Made by a program: the position numbers and the translations under genes. The notes beneath the pieces are model-generated. The model worked only from the letters and a program-made list of their open reading frames with translations, did not search any database and was not told the origin of the DNA. From NCBI RefSeq assembly GCF_018336975.1, contig NZ_CP025572.1, positions 4,311,027-4,375,026 on the forward strand: a stretch of DNA of 64,000 nt. The letters run 5' to 3'. This DNA comes from Marinomonas sp. CT5. Its GTDB lineage: Bacteria; Pseudomonadota; Gammaproteobacteria; Pseudomonadales; Marinomonadaceae. Below are positions 27,088 through 35,658 of the stretch, piece by piece; positions within the stretch are counted from its first letter, which is position 1; every line of letters starts with the position of its first letter.

Positions 27088-28598
27088 ACTGCACTCCTAT
27101 TTATCGTTATTTTTTTACCCGAAGCGGCTGCGAGCAGTTGCTCAGAATTAATGCTACTGCCTTCGTACTCACCGATAATTTCGCCCTTATAGATCACCAG
27201 CACTCGATCACACATCTCTGCTAACTCTTCAAAATCAGAGGAGACAAACACAATCCCTTTACCTTCCGCCGCCAATCGGTTAATCAGCCCATAGATTTCG
27301 ATCTTAGAGCCTACATCAACGGCTACAGTCGGCTCATCCAATAAGTACACTCGGCTATCACATGACAACCATTTGGCAACGACCACTTTCTGTTGATTAC
27401 CACCTGATAGGTTTCGCACCAGCATGTCGCCACTTGGTGTTTTAACCCCAAGCTCTTCGATCAATGCGTCGACTGATTCGATTTCTTCTTGGCGATTCAC
27501 AAACCCTCTCTTGGAGATTTTGTCGACCGAGGCTAAGGTGATGTTTTCAGCGATAGAGAGATTGACGGCAACACCGTGCGCACGGCGATCTTCCGGTATC
27601 ATGGCAATACCATTTTCTACAGCGTTAACAGGGCTTCGGAATTTATGAGGTGTGCCATCGATAGAAACCGTACCGCTGTCAGGTGGTAACAGACCAAACA
27701 AGCTTTGCAGTACTTCCTTATCACCCGATCCAAGCAAACCAGCCAGACCGACCACTTCACCCGCGCCAACTTGAAACGACACGCTGTCGAAATGGCTGGC
27801 TAGGCTGAGATTGTCCACTTCCAAAACGGGCGCACCGACGTCGACATTACGTCTTGGGTACATCTCGGAAGTGTCTCGATTGGTCATCATGGTGACGATC
27901 TTTTCGATGCCGACTTCTTTTGGTGACACTTGGCCGACATTTTCACCGTTACGCAATACCGTCACCGTGTCACAAATACTCTCAATTTCTGACATGTAAT
28001 GAGAAATGAATACAATGGCGATGCCTTCCTCTTTTAGGCGACGTAACACTGTAAATAGGCTTTCCACTTCTTTCGTAACCAACGCTGCGGTCGGCTCGTC
28101 TAGCACGAGGACTTTTGCGTTCTGGCTGAGAGATCGCGTAATCTGCACGATTTTCTGCTGTGCCGTAGATAAGTCGGTTATCAGCGTTGTTGGATCCAGC
28201 TCCAAATCAAAGTATCGCTGCAACAGCTCTGTTGCTTGCGCATTCATCTTTCGGTGATTAATAAATGGTCCAAAGGTTGGCTCATTACGCAAAAAAATAG
28301 CTTCGGCTACCGTTGCGGTGCTAACCAGTAAACGATCTTGGTGAATGAAATGAATGCCGCACTTCTCGATGATCTTCGGGGTAATACTTTTTAGCTCTTT
28401 GCCCTCGACAAAGATAGAACCCTCATCGTGACGATAAATCCCCGCCAAGACTTTAATAATAGTGGATTTACCCGCACCATTTTGACCAACAACCCCATGA
28501 ATCGTCCCGTACTCAATAGTCAACGATGCTTGATTGAGTGCTTTGACAGGTCCAAATACCTTGGATACGTCTCGCATTTCTACTGCGACTGAATTCAT
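27084..28598 (-). CDS. Sugar ABC transporter ATP-binding protein (two NBDs, RbsA/MglA type)
   Basis: The 504-residue protein has two nucleotide-binding domains. The first has Walker A GQNGAGKS, LSTAQQKIVQI as the signature and LVLDEPTAAL as Walker B. The second has a degenerate Walker A (GLLGSGDKE), as usual in this family, with LSGGNQQKVVVAKWL and LLDEPTVAVDVGSK. It energises uptake through the two permeases downstream. Confidence 0.94.
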   Translation of the reverse strand: MNSVAVEMRDVSKVFGPVKALNQASLTIEYGTIHGVVGQNGAGKSTIIKVLAGIYRHDEGSIFVEGKELKSITPKIIEKCGIHFIHQDRLLVSTATVAEAIFLRNEPTFGPFINHRKMNAQATELLQRYFDLELDPTTLITDLSTAQQKIVQITRSLSQNAKVLVLDEPTAALVTKEVESLFTVLRRLKEEGIAIVFISHYMSEIESICDTVTVLRNGENVGQVSPKEVGIEKIVTMMTNRDTSEMYPRRNVDVGAPVLEVDNLSLASHFDSVSFQVGAGEVVGLAGLLGSGDKEVLQSLFGLLPPDSGTVSIDGTPHKFRSPVNAVENGIAMIPEDRRAHGVAVNLSIAENITLASVDKISKRGFVNRQEEIESVDALIEELGVKTPSGDMLVRNLSGGNQQKVVVAKWLSCDSRVYLLDEPTVAVDVGSKIEIYGLINRLAAEGKGIVFVSSDFEELAEMCDRVLVIYKGEIIGEYEGSSINSEQLLAAASGKKITINRSAV

Positions 28599-28619
28599 GA
28601 TTCCCCCTAAGAAAATAGG

Positions 28620-28660
28620 CGGTTAATCATACCTCTACTGAATGCAGGCACGATTAACCG
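28620..28660 (-). repeat. Intercistronic hairpin between binding protein and ATPase genes
   Basis: CGGTTAATC and GATTAACCG are perfect 9-nt inverted copies around a 23-nt loop, between the stop of the binding-protein gene and the ATPase start. A second small palindrome (TTCGAA twice, 28675-28690) follows the stop directly. No T-run follows the main stem, so an mRNA-stabilising role is likelier than termination. Confidence 0.55.
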
Positions 28661-28690
28661 AACAATGATTCTGCTTCGAATTTATTCGAA

Positions 28691-29644
28691 TCAGTTTTTA
28701 CCGCTTTTATTAATCAACACAGCTGGCACCATAGTAAATGAAGGAACTTTTCCACCATTCAAATAGGTCGCAACGTTTTGGGCGGCTTGTTTACCAATTT
28801 CATAGGCTTGTTGAGCAACGACAGCACCTGCTTGTGAATTTGGGTCTAGGACCATTTCCACATATTCAGGACTGCCATCTACCCCATAGGTTTTCACATC
28901 TGTACGACCCGACGCTTCAATGGCTTGAGTCGCACCAATCATTGGCACATCCCAGCAGGCAACGACGGACTTCAAACCAGAATCTGGTCCATATTTCGTG
29001 AGCATATCTGTCATATCAGAATACGCTTGCTGAACTGTGTTAGGGATCACATCACGTAATTCGGGGTCAATGATTTCAATATCTGGGTACGACTCAAATA
29101 CATAACGGACTTGATCGAGACGAATTTTACAAACAGGCACCGATGCAAACCCATTAAACATTACAACTTTGCCCTTGCCATCCATATCCTGCACCATTTG
29201 TAGAGCCAATTCAGCACCGATATTGTAGTTATTAGAGGTCGTATTATTGATCGCATAAGGGGTTGCCGTATCAACGGTAAATAAAGGAATGCCGGCTTTA
29301 TTAATTCGTTTCAACCATGGGTTAAGAACTTTCAGATTACCTAATTGCTCAATAATGGCATCAGGCCGTTGTGCAATTAGCGTTTGAATTTGACTAATTT
29401 GAGTCTGATCATTACGACCAGCATCAAGAGCAATCACTTCTGCTCCTAATGCCTTTAACTCATCAACTTGCCCTTGATAGGCTTTTAGATCCCAATCATG
29501 GTCTGTGCCGATAACGGTTACGCCGACTGTCTTACCGGATAAAGGAAGTTTCTCAGCTGCAACACTGTAGGAACTTACTGCTACAGCCATGGTTAAAATT
29601 GAAGTCGTGATCATTGTGCGATTTTTGTTTTTATTTGATTGCAT
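28691..29644 (-). CDS. Sugar ABC transporter substrate-binding protein (RbsB-like)
   Basis: The 317-residue precursor has a signal peptide (RTMITTSILTMAVAVSSYSVAA) and a type I periplasmic-binding fold: VGVTVIGTDHDWDLKAYQGQ, LIAQRPDAIIEQLG, FTVDTATPYAINN and GVDGSPEYVEM. AGGA lies 9 nt before the ATG. Its ligand is presumably a sugar, polyol or nucleoside handled by the kinase, aldolase and dehydrogenases of the operon. Confidence 0.92.
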   Translation of the reverse strand: MQSNKNKNRTMITTSILTMAVAVSSYSVAAEKLPLSGKTVGVTVIGTDHDWDLKAYQGQVDELKALGAEVIALDAGRNDQTQISQIQTLIAQRPDAIIEQLGNLKVLNPWLKRINKAGIPLFTVDTATPYAINNTTSNNYNIGAELALQMVQDMDGKGKVVMFNGFASVPVCKIRLDQVRYVFESYPDIEIIDPELRDVIPNTVQQAYSDMTDMLTKYGPDSGLKSVVACWDVPMIGATQAIEASGRTDVKTYGVDGSPEYVEMVLDPNSQAGAVVAQQAYEIGKQAAQNVATYLNGGKVPSFTMVPAVLINKSGKN

Positions 29645-29713
29645 TTTGATATTCCTATGTTGTGAGTGAATGCTGATTCAGTACAAAAACTGACTCAGCC
29701 AATTTCATCATTT

Positions 29714-30370
29714 TCAATCAGCATGTCCGTAACCAGACATCCTATTGATAACATTCTGAATCTCTTCTTCTGATAACAAAGGGGGTTCGCCCATTGGCAA
29801 ACAACCTAAATATTGTTTCGCAAGAGTTTCTACTTCTACAGCTAGCCACAGAGCTTTATCCAGTGACGCCGCCGTAGCAATCATTCCATGATGTGCAAGC
29901 AAGCAAGCAGAACGTCCTTCTAGCGCTTGCAATGCATTTTCCGATAATTGGCTGACCCCAAACGTTGCATAAGGTGCACAACGAATATTGTGACCACCAC
30001 AAACAGCTACCATGTAATGGATAGGCGGTATTTCCTTTTCCATAATAGATAGAGTTGTACAAGCCGTAGGGTGTGCATGCACCACGGCATTGACTTCAGG
30101 CTTACGTCGCATAATTTCCATATGAAAATTCCACTCAGACGAAGGCGCTCTGTTGCCCACAATCTGCCCATCAAACCCCATCCAAACAATGTCTGCAGGA
30201 GTCATAGTCTTGTAGGGCATGGATGTCGGTGTAATAAGAATCCCCTCTCCGAAGCGCACAGAAATATTGCCCGATGTGCCTTGGTTAATGTGCAACGCAT
30301 TCATTGAAATACAGGCATCAATGATGCTTTGGCGAATATCAATTTCCATTAATTCTGTTGAGTTGTTCAT
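29714..30370 (-). CDS. Class II aldolase/epimerase (fuculose-phosphate aldolase type)
   Basis: The 218-residue protein has the family motifs: GTSGNISVR near residue 35, SSEWNFH, the zinc ligands in HAHPTA and a later His in LLAHHGMIA. Family members cleave ketose-1-phosphates to dihydroxyacetone phosphate and an aldehyde, or act as epimerases or decarboxylases. GAGGG lies 5 nt before the ATG at 30370; a GTG at 30382 is less likely. With the PfkB kinase this suggests that a phosphorylated intermediate is cleaved. Confidence 0.9.
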   Translation of the reverse strand: MNNSTELMEIDIRQSIIDACISMNALHINQGTSGNISVRFGEGILITPTSMPYKTMTPADIVWMGFDGQIVGNRAPSSEWNFHMEIMRRKPEVNAVVHAHPTACTTLSIMEKEIPPIHYMVAVCGGHNIRCAPYATFGVSQLSENALQALEGRSACLLAHHGMIATAASLDKALWLAVEVETLAKQYLGCLPMGEPPLLSEEEIQNVINRMSGYGHAD

Positions 30371-30384
30371 TGTGTCCCTCACGT

Positions 30385-31161
30385 CTAAAGACAGGTGTAA
30401 CCACCGTCGATGGCAACGACGGAGCCTGTTAAATAAGTAGATGCATCAGATCCAAGAAATAGAATCATCGCAGCGATTTCTGAAGGCGAACCTAGTCGAC
30501 CTAACGGCGTCATTTCTAGCCATTTGTTGAATAACTCCGGCTGTGCGCGCATCTCTAATGTCATATCTGTTGCAACATACCCCGGCGCCAGAGCATTTAC
30601 TCTTACGCCTTGTTGTGCCCACTCAACCGCCAAAGCTTTGGTTAGCTGGTGCACGGCCGCTTTGGAAACCATGTAGCTTGAAGCAAACTGAGGTTGATTG
30701 ATGACGTTGCCCGACATAGATCCTAAGTTGATAATCGATCCACCGCCTTGTTTCATCATCTGCGCGGCAAACGCTCGGCAAGCCCAGAAAGTGCCGTTGA
30801 TGTTCACATCAAGCACTTTATTCCAGTCTTCAGAAGAAATGTCGGCCGCTGAATGCAACAAAGCGATTCCAGCAGAATTCACTAACACATCAATCTGTCC
30901 GAAAGTGCTCATCGCATTCTGAGCACAATCAACGATGGCCGCTTCATTCGTTGCGTCGACGGCATAAGTAGAAATGGTGATGAAGTATTGATTGAGAAGG
31001 GTCTCTTTTAGCAATTCCAACGAGGATTGATTGAGATCTATCAGCACCAGATTGGCACCGCAAGCAGCAAATGCCGTGGCAGATTCAAGCCCAATACCAC
31101 TGGCTGCGCCTGTGATAACGACGACTTTTTTTGATAAATCAAAAATATCGGGATAGTTCAT
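30385..31161 (-). CDS. SDR family oxidoreductase (first gene of operon)
   Basis: The 258-residue protein is a classical short-chain dehydrogenase with TGAASGIGLESA near residue 18, NSAG near 95, catalytic Ser in NLGSMSGN, YMVSK and the C-terminal YLTGSVVAIDGG. It is the promoter-proximal gene, with a strong promoter and two operator-like palindromes upstream. It probably oxidises the imported sugar or polyol before phosphorylation and aldol cleavage. Confidence 0.9.
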   Translation of the reverse strand: MNYPDIFDLSKKVVVITGAASGIGLESATAFAACGANLVLIDLNQSSLELLKETLLNQYFITISTYAVDATNEAAIVDCAQNAMSTFGQIDVLVNSAGIALLHSAADISSEDWNKVLDVNINGTFWACRAFAAQMMKQGGGSIINLGSMSGNVINQPQFASSYMVSKAAVHQLTKALAVEWAQQGVRVNALAPGYVATDMTLEMRAQPELFNKWLEMTPLGRLGSPSEIAAMILFLGSDASTYLTGSVVAIDGGYTCL

Positions 31162-31230
31162 GTCGATCTCTTTTTTTATTTATTGTTATCAACTCGTCAG
31201 AACTAAGCGCCTGCTCATCCTGTAGAAATC

Positions 31231-31260
31231 ACTATAGTGCATGAAATTCGACCATGTCAA
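31231..31260 (-). promoter_or_regulatory. Sigma70 promoter of the catabolic operon
   Basis: On the minus strand TTGACA (31255-31260) and TATAGT (31231-31236) are separated by 18 bp. The -35 box is directly adjacent to the palindrome at 31261-31276. The operon start codon lies about 70 bp downstream. Confidence 0.75.
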
Positions 31261-31304
31261 TCTGGTAATTACCAGAAATTGAATTATTTTTGGTCATTAC
31301 CAGA
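31261..31304. promoter_or_regulatory. Two palindromic operators, probably for the GntR/HutC regulator
   Basis: TCTGGTAATTACCAGA (31261-31276) is a perfect 16-bp palindrome. TTTGGTCATTACCAGA (31289-31304) matches it with two changes, with centres 28 bp apart. The TGGT-N4-ACCA core resembles HutC-subfamily sites such as those of NagR/DasR. The regulator encoded at 31429-32286 belongs to that subfamily. Confidence 0.7.
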
Positions 31305-31343
31305 AAAAAGTGATTTTTGAAGGTGTTTTTTATTTCATCAACG

Positions 31344-31384
31344 CAAAAAAAACCTTTGTTTTTTGATTAAAAAAACAAAGGTTT
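31344..31384 (-). terminator. Terminator of the GntR regulator gene
   Basis: AAACCTTTGTTTTTT and its exact inverse form a 15-bp stem around loop GATTA. On the minus strand it is followed by further T residues. It starts 44 bp after the regulator's stop codon. Confidence 0.85.
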
Positions 31385-31428
31385 ACTATGGGGTATAATG
31401 TATCAAAGGGCTTTAAAACCCACCTATT

Positions 31429-32286
31429 TTAATTGCTACCGGAATCTCCATTGCTAGTAGCGACATGAATTCGTGCAACCGCTGAATTATAGTAAGCACG
31501 ATAAAATTCTAGCGGCATATCATTCGTATCATAGGCAATGGATTCGATTGCGATCACAGGCTGGTCACTGCTTAGGGCAAGTCGTTCACAGACTTCTACC
31601 GATGGCATCGCGGCGGTGAACCAACGCTCCGCTCGCTTTGCTACTAAGCCGTAACGGTCTTTTAGGAGCTGGAACATAGATTTATCTTCGATATCCAAGT
31701 GTTCAAAGTCTGGAACCTTATAACCTGGTAACGAAATAATGGTATGGGTAATGGGCGCGCCATCGGAGTAATAGATTCGCCCAATTCGGACGACAGTGCC
31801 GTCTTTTGAAAGGTTGAACACGCGTATCTCAGCGTCATCCGCTTTCACTCGACTGAACTCAAATGTTTTTGAGGTCACAGTGTAGCCGCGCGCTTCTAAA
31901 TCAGCGTGCACTGACATGTTGGAGGTCAAGAAATCGGTTTCCATGCGAGGCTGAGCAACGAAGACTCCCGTTCTTGCAACCTTGTAAAGGAGCCCTTCCG
32001 TCGCCAGACTACCTAATGCCATACGCACGACCGAGCGAGACACTCCAAAAATTTCGCAGATGGTTTGTTCGGAGGGTAAGCGCATATCAGGCAGTAAAAC
32101 CTGACAATGAATCTTGTCAGCTAGTGCATTTTTAAATTGCACCCAAAGCGGTGTATGGGACTTGCGGTCAAAAAACGCTTTGTCTTTAGCCATCTGGCGC
32201 AACGCTTTTGCTGCAGGGCTATTATTTTCATCATTCTTAGGGCGTCCCCTGCTTCGCTTATCCATTTCCACTGCATCGCCATTCAT
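31429..32286 (-). CDS. GntR family regulator, HutC/UTRA type
   Basis: The 285-residue protein has an unusual basic, low-complexity N-terminus (KRSRGRPKNDENN) before the winged helix (DMRLPSEQTICEIFGVSRSVVRMAL) and a UTRA effector domain from about residue 125. Its ligand is probably a sugar phosphate or related metabolite of the operon. It has its own terminator. It likely represses the downstream operon through the palindromes at 31261-31304. A second possible start at 32265 (MDKRS) cannot be excluded. Confidence 0.9.
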   Translation of the reverse strand: MNGDAVEMDKRSRGRPKNDENNSPAAKALRQMAKDKAFFDRKSHTPLWVQFKNALADKIHCQVLLPDMRLPSEQTICEIFGVSRSVVRMALGSLATEGLLYKVARTGVFVAQPRMETDFLTSNMSVHADLEARGYTVTSKTFEFSRVKADDAEIRVFNLSKDGTVVRIGRIYYSDGAPITHTIISLPGYKVPDFEHLDIEDKSMFQLLKDRYGLVAKRAERWFTAAMPSVEVCERLALSSDQPVIAIESIAYDTNDMPLEFYRAYYNSAVARIHVATSNGDSGSN

Positions 32287-32380
32287 CGATCTTATGCCCT
32301 ATAACATGTTGTGTTAAGTAGCATTATGCCTGTTTGTGACGGCCCAGTAAAAATATGCATTCTATTAAGACGTATTACAT

Positions 32381-33598
32381 TTACTTCGCCCCTGCCGCAA
32401 GTCGTTCTGCATCAGGCAACCTGCGCAAAAGCGCCATTGCAACACTCCCTATAACAGGCCCCGGAACCAGTATCAAAAAGACCCACTGCCACCCGTCTAG
32501 CGCATTTGCCAACAGCGGCAATATTGAAATAGCAATCACGGTTAGAGCAAACCCTATGCCTAATTGTAGCGCCAATGCTGTGCCGACGAAGTCCTTATCC
32601 GCTAGCTCTGTCACCGCCGCAGAAAACTGCGCACTGTCGCCGATAATACTCATTCCCCAAATCACGGCCACACTCGCCAACAACCAACCCGGGCCATCAA
32701 ATACGAACCCCATCAGCAATGCACAGCAGCCCGAAACCGACATCATCCCAATCGTGGTATAGCAGCGACCAAAGCGGTCAGACAGTACTCCACCTAAAAT
32801 ACACCCGACGCTGCCCGATGCCACGACGATAAAACAAAACATGGAGGGTGACCCAAAAGGGAAAGACTCCAAATGCAGCGACGCCGCGTTGGCATAGGCC
32901 AACAGCCATGCCCACATAGCATAGAGCTCCCACATGTGGCCAAAATACCCCATATTGACGAGGAACAATGGCTTCGATGTGAAGACCTTCAAACACTGTT
33001 TCGGATCAAACAGCGCCTTACCAAATGCATAAGGGCCTTCTTTTACCTTCCATGAAAACAAAACCGCCGCAAACAGTGATGTCGATGACGACACCAGGAC
33101 CACCCATTGCCATTGAATATTGTCCGTGACGGCACGAAATAAATGAGGCGCAGACGAGCCAATCGTCAGCGCCCCAATCAGAAACCCCAACGCTAAACCT
33201 CTTCCCTTGGTAAACCACGTCGCCATCAGTTTCAGTGCGGCAGGGTAGACGCCCGCGAGACACATACCGGTTAGAAAACGCAATAAAATGGCGACTTCTA
33301 CCGAGGGGGTTAGCAGTAGCAAACTGTTCGATATGGCAGCTAATAAGGCAGACAGCGCCATTAGTCGATTGAGGCGGATAATATCAGGCAGATTCACCAA
33401 CGACGCAGACAAGGCACCAACGACAAAGCCCAGTTGTACTGCGTTGGTTAACCACGATGCAGCATTGTTAGATAAGTGCCACACCTTAATTAACTCAGGG
33501 ATGATGGCCGTCGCTGAGAACCAAGTCGCCAATACGCCTACAACACCTAGGCAGATGACCATCAGGGCGGACCATCGGCCTGCGGGTTGGTCTAACAT
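32381..33598 (-). CDS. MFS transporter
   Basis: The 405-residue protein has twelve predicted helices. It has a family-type loop in FTKGRGLALGFLIGALTIGSS and GGVLSDRFGRCYTT after helix 6-7, the usual DRxGR motif. It resembles the CynX/NimT-like or nitrate/oxalate-like branch. It is the last gene of the acyl-CoA operon (2-bp gap after the MaoC gene), so it probably imports the acid that the ligase activates. Confidence 0.88.
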   Translation of the reverse strand: MLDQPAGRWSALMVICLGVVGVLATWFSATAIIPELIKVWHLSNNAASWLTNAVQLGFVVGALSASLVNLPDIIRLNRLMALSALLAAISNSLLLLTPSVEVAILLRFLTGMCLAGVYPAALKLMATWFTKGRGLALGFLIGALTIGSSAPHLFRAVTDNIQWQWVVLVSSSTSLFAAVLFSWKVKEGPYAFGKALFDPKQCLKVFTSKPLFLVNMGYFGHMWELYAMWAWLLAYANAASLHLESFPFGSPSMFCFIVVASGSVGCILGGVLSDRFGRCYTTIGMMSVSGCCALLMGFVFDGPGWLLASVAVIWGMSIIGDSAQFSAAVTELADKDFVGTALALQLGIGFALTVIAISILPLLANALDGWQWVFLILVPGPVIGSVAMALLRRLPDAERLAAGAK

Positions 33599-33600
33599 TA

Positions 33601-34050
33601 TTAAAGATCCTTCAGTGGCATGGTATAAGTGGTAGCAGTACCTTCAATACACACGTCTCCGGTACTGTCGATAACCGTGGTCTTGAGTTGGCAAATTGGT
33701 TTATCGTCACGCACGCTGACCACTTCTACGCGCCCGGTAATGGTTTCATTAACACCAACGGCTTTTTTGAAATTCCATTGAACACCTAAAAACACAGTAC
33801 CAGGCCCGGGCACACGTTCTGCAACGACCGCATTTAATATGCCAGAAGAAACTCCTCCTTGGACAATGATTTTGCCAAAAGGCGTCTTTTCCGCTAACGC
33901 TTTGTCATAGTGAACGGGATTATGATCCCCTGTCATTTGAGTAAATGCCGTTATATCCTCCGCACAAGTCGTGCGACTGATTTCCGCCACATCTCCCACA
34001 GCGGGCTGAGCGTGCATAGTATTCGTCCAAGCGTTATTTTTATTTGTCAT
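33601..34050 (-). CDS. MaoC-like hydratase (hotdog fold)
   Basis: The 149-residue protein carries the hydratase 2 motif of the family: FTQMTGDHNPVHYDKALAEK, with the catalytic Asp and His, followed by GGVSSGIL. Such single-domain proteins hydrate enoyl-CoA or related thioesters. The start overlaps the DUF35 gene's end by 11 nt. In steroid side-chain degradation a MaoC hydratase and a DUF35 protein work with a thiolase-like aldolase, which this operon parallels. Confidence 0.9.
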   Translation of the reverse strand: MTNKNNAWTNTMHAQPAVGDVAEISRTTCAEDITAFTQMTGDHNPVHYDKALAEKTPFGKIIVQGGVSSGILNAVVAERVPGPGTVFLGVQWNFKKAVGVNETITGRVEVVSVRDDKPICQLKTTVIDSTGDVCIEGTATTYTMPLKDL

Positions 34051-34477
34051 GATGATTGTCCTCAGGGATGGTAAAAGCGGGCATTAGTTGTCCGCCGATA
34101 TTGATGGTTTTAAAGCAAACCGCTCGCCCAACTTCTAGTTGCTCGGGCTCTAACAACAAAAGTGCCAACATACTAGGGCCTTCATCTAACTGAATAATGC
34201 CAACGGTATAAGGCGTCACAGCCGACCAACCAGGGTGACCAGGCTTCCATATAGTGGTGTGGGTTTTGATCGTCGCTTGTCCAGACACTTGACGCCACGT
34301 CAACTGATCGCTCCAACAAAAGGGGCATATTTCGCGCGGATAAAATACATACGACTGGCAACATTCACAGTATTGCGTATGCAGCTCACCGTTGGCGGCT
34401 GCTTGCCAAAACGGCTCTGTAAGCGGGATTTTAGTCGGGCCGGGGACTTTCAGCGGCGCAAAATCAAACGATTTCAT
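34040..34477 (-). CDS. DUF35 OB-fold/zinc-ribbon protein
   Basis: The 145-residue protein has a rubredoxin-like zinc ribbon (CECC ... CPFC near residues 37-55) followed by an OB-fold domain (TIKTHTTIWKPGHPGWS). DUF35 proteins bind acyl-CoA and serve as partners of thiolase-fold enzymes. It overlaps the thiolase-like gene by 4 nt (ATGA), which supports a complex of the two products. Confidence 0.9.
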   Translation of the reverse strand: MKSFDFAPLKVPGPTKIPLTEPFWQAAANGELHTQYCECCQSYVFYPREICPFCWSDQLTWRQVSGQATIKTHTTIWKPGHPGWSAVTPYTVGIIQLDEGPSMLALLLLEPEQLEVGRAVCFKTINIGGQLMPAFTIPEDNHHDK

Positions 34478-35658
34478 TGGCCTTCTCCTAGATTGTCTAG
34501 TGCGACCTTTTCACTGGCGAGTACCAAAGCTACTGCTTCAGATAAGGTGGCTCCGTTTCCCGTCACAAGGGCATACTGTGCGGAGCGGATCTGACGGCCA
34601 TGGGCTGTCTCTCTGAGCTGATGAACGGCCTCAACCACATGCGTCATTCCCCCGGCTAAATCAGGTTGCCCAAAGCCAAGTTGTCCGCCATGCGTATTCA
34701 TAGGACAGCTACCATCGTAGCCAAAGGTATTGTGACGTAAGAAATCGCCAAATTTTCCGGGTGGACAAATACCACTGTCTTCCAGTGTCAGCGCCACCAT
34801 AATCGTGTAGCAGTCATACAAAGACAGCAAATCCATATCCGTAACCGATGTATTCGATTGCTTAAACGCCTGCGCCATCGAAGGCTTTAGAGGGCCAGAC
34901 GTTAGATCAGGCGCTTGAGATAATGCGCGATGTGTCACTTTCTCCCCCGCTCCCATTAAATAAGCGGCGGGTTTATTGAGCGCTTTGGCACGCTCGACAG
35001 ACGTGACGATGACCGCTTCTGCCCCTGCGACTGGCATGACAATTTCGTACAAATGCAAAGGCTCTGCGATAAGGGGTGATTGCAAAACATCGCTCGCATC
35101 ACATGGCTTACCGTTGAAAATGGCATGGGGATGATACTGCGCATTATGACGCGCCCATTGCGTAATCAGCGCAAAGTCCTCGTCCTTCGACTGAAAAGCG
35201 GTCATATGGGCTTGTTTAAGTTGCGCATACGTTGTGTTGGCGCCCGAGGCACCAAAGGGGACATCAAACTCACGAATCGGATTGCGATTTGGGCTTCGTG
35301 GAACCTCAGGATTACGATGATTTCCCAGCACACAGAGCACGGTATGACACATCCCTGCTTCGATAGCGGCGGCGGCACGCCATATCATCCCTGGGCCAGA
35401 CGCACCGCCTAGATCCACGACATTCGCCATATTTGGTTGTAAGCCGAGGTATTCTGCCACAGTCGCGGGTACGTGCTGGGGAGTCTCGCCTACCTGAGGG
35501 CCGACCAGTAAGCCATCGATGTCAGACTTACGGATGCCCGCGTCTTTCAACGCGAGCGCTGATGCTTGGGCCAGCATCCCTAGCGTGCTCGCGCCGTTGG
35601 TCACTCGACAAGGTTTGAGTTCTCCTACACCAATAATAGCGGCCTTGGGCTGGCTCAT
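34474..35658 (-). CDS. Thiolase-fold protein lacking the catalytic cysteine (Ltp2-like)
   Basis: The 394-residue protein belongs to the SCP-x/lipid-transfer branch of thiolases. The nucleophilic Cys (VCGSG in true thiolases) is replaced: the segment reads VVDLGGASGPG, with Gly85 in its place. The C-terminal catalytic Cys-Gly-Gly-Gly is replaced by GNGAT, and the GHP histidine segment reads GQPD. It retains LYDCYT and NTHGG, which resemble the thiolase-like retro-aldolase Ltp2. With its DUF35 partner it may be an acyl-CoA retro-aldolase rather than a thiolase. The fold is secure, the reaction inferred. Confidence 0.85.
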   Translation of the reverse strand: MSQPKAAIIGVGELKPCRVTNGASTLGMLAQASALALKDAGIRKSDIDGLLVGPQVGETPQHVPATVAEYLGLQPNMANVVDLGGASGPGMIWRAAAAIEAGMCHTVLCVLGNHRNPEVPRSPNRNPIREFDVPFGASGANTTYAQLKQAHMTAFQSKDEDFALITQWARHNAQYHPHAIFNGKPCDASDVLQSPLIAEPLHLYEIVMPVAGAEAVIVTSVERAKALNKPAAYLMGAGEKVTHRALSQAPDLTSGPLKPSMAQAFKQSNTSVTDMDLLSLYDCYTIMVALTLEDSGICPPGKFGDFLRHNTFGYDGSCPMNTHGGQLGFGQPDLAGGMTHVVEAVHQLRETAHGRQIRSAQYALVTGNGATLSEAVALVLASEKVALDNLGEGQ

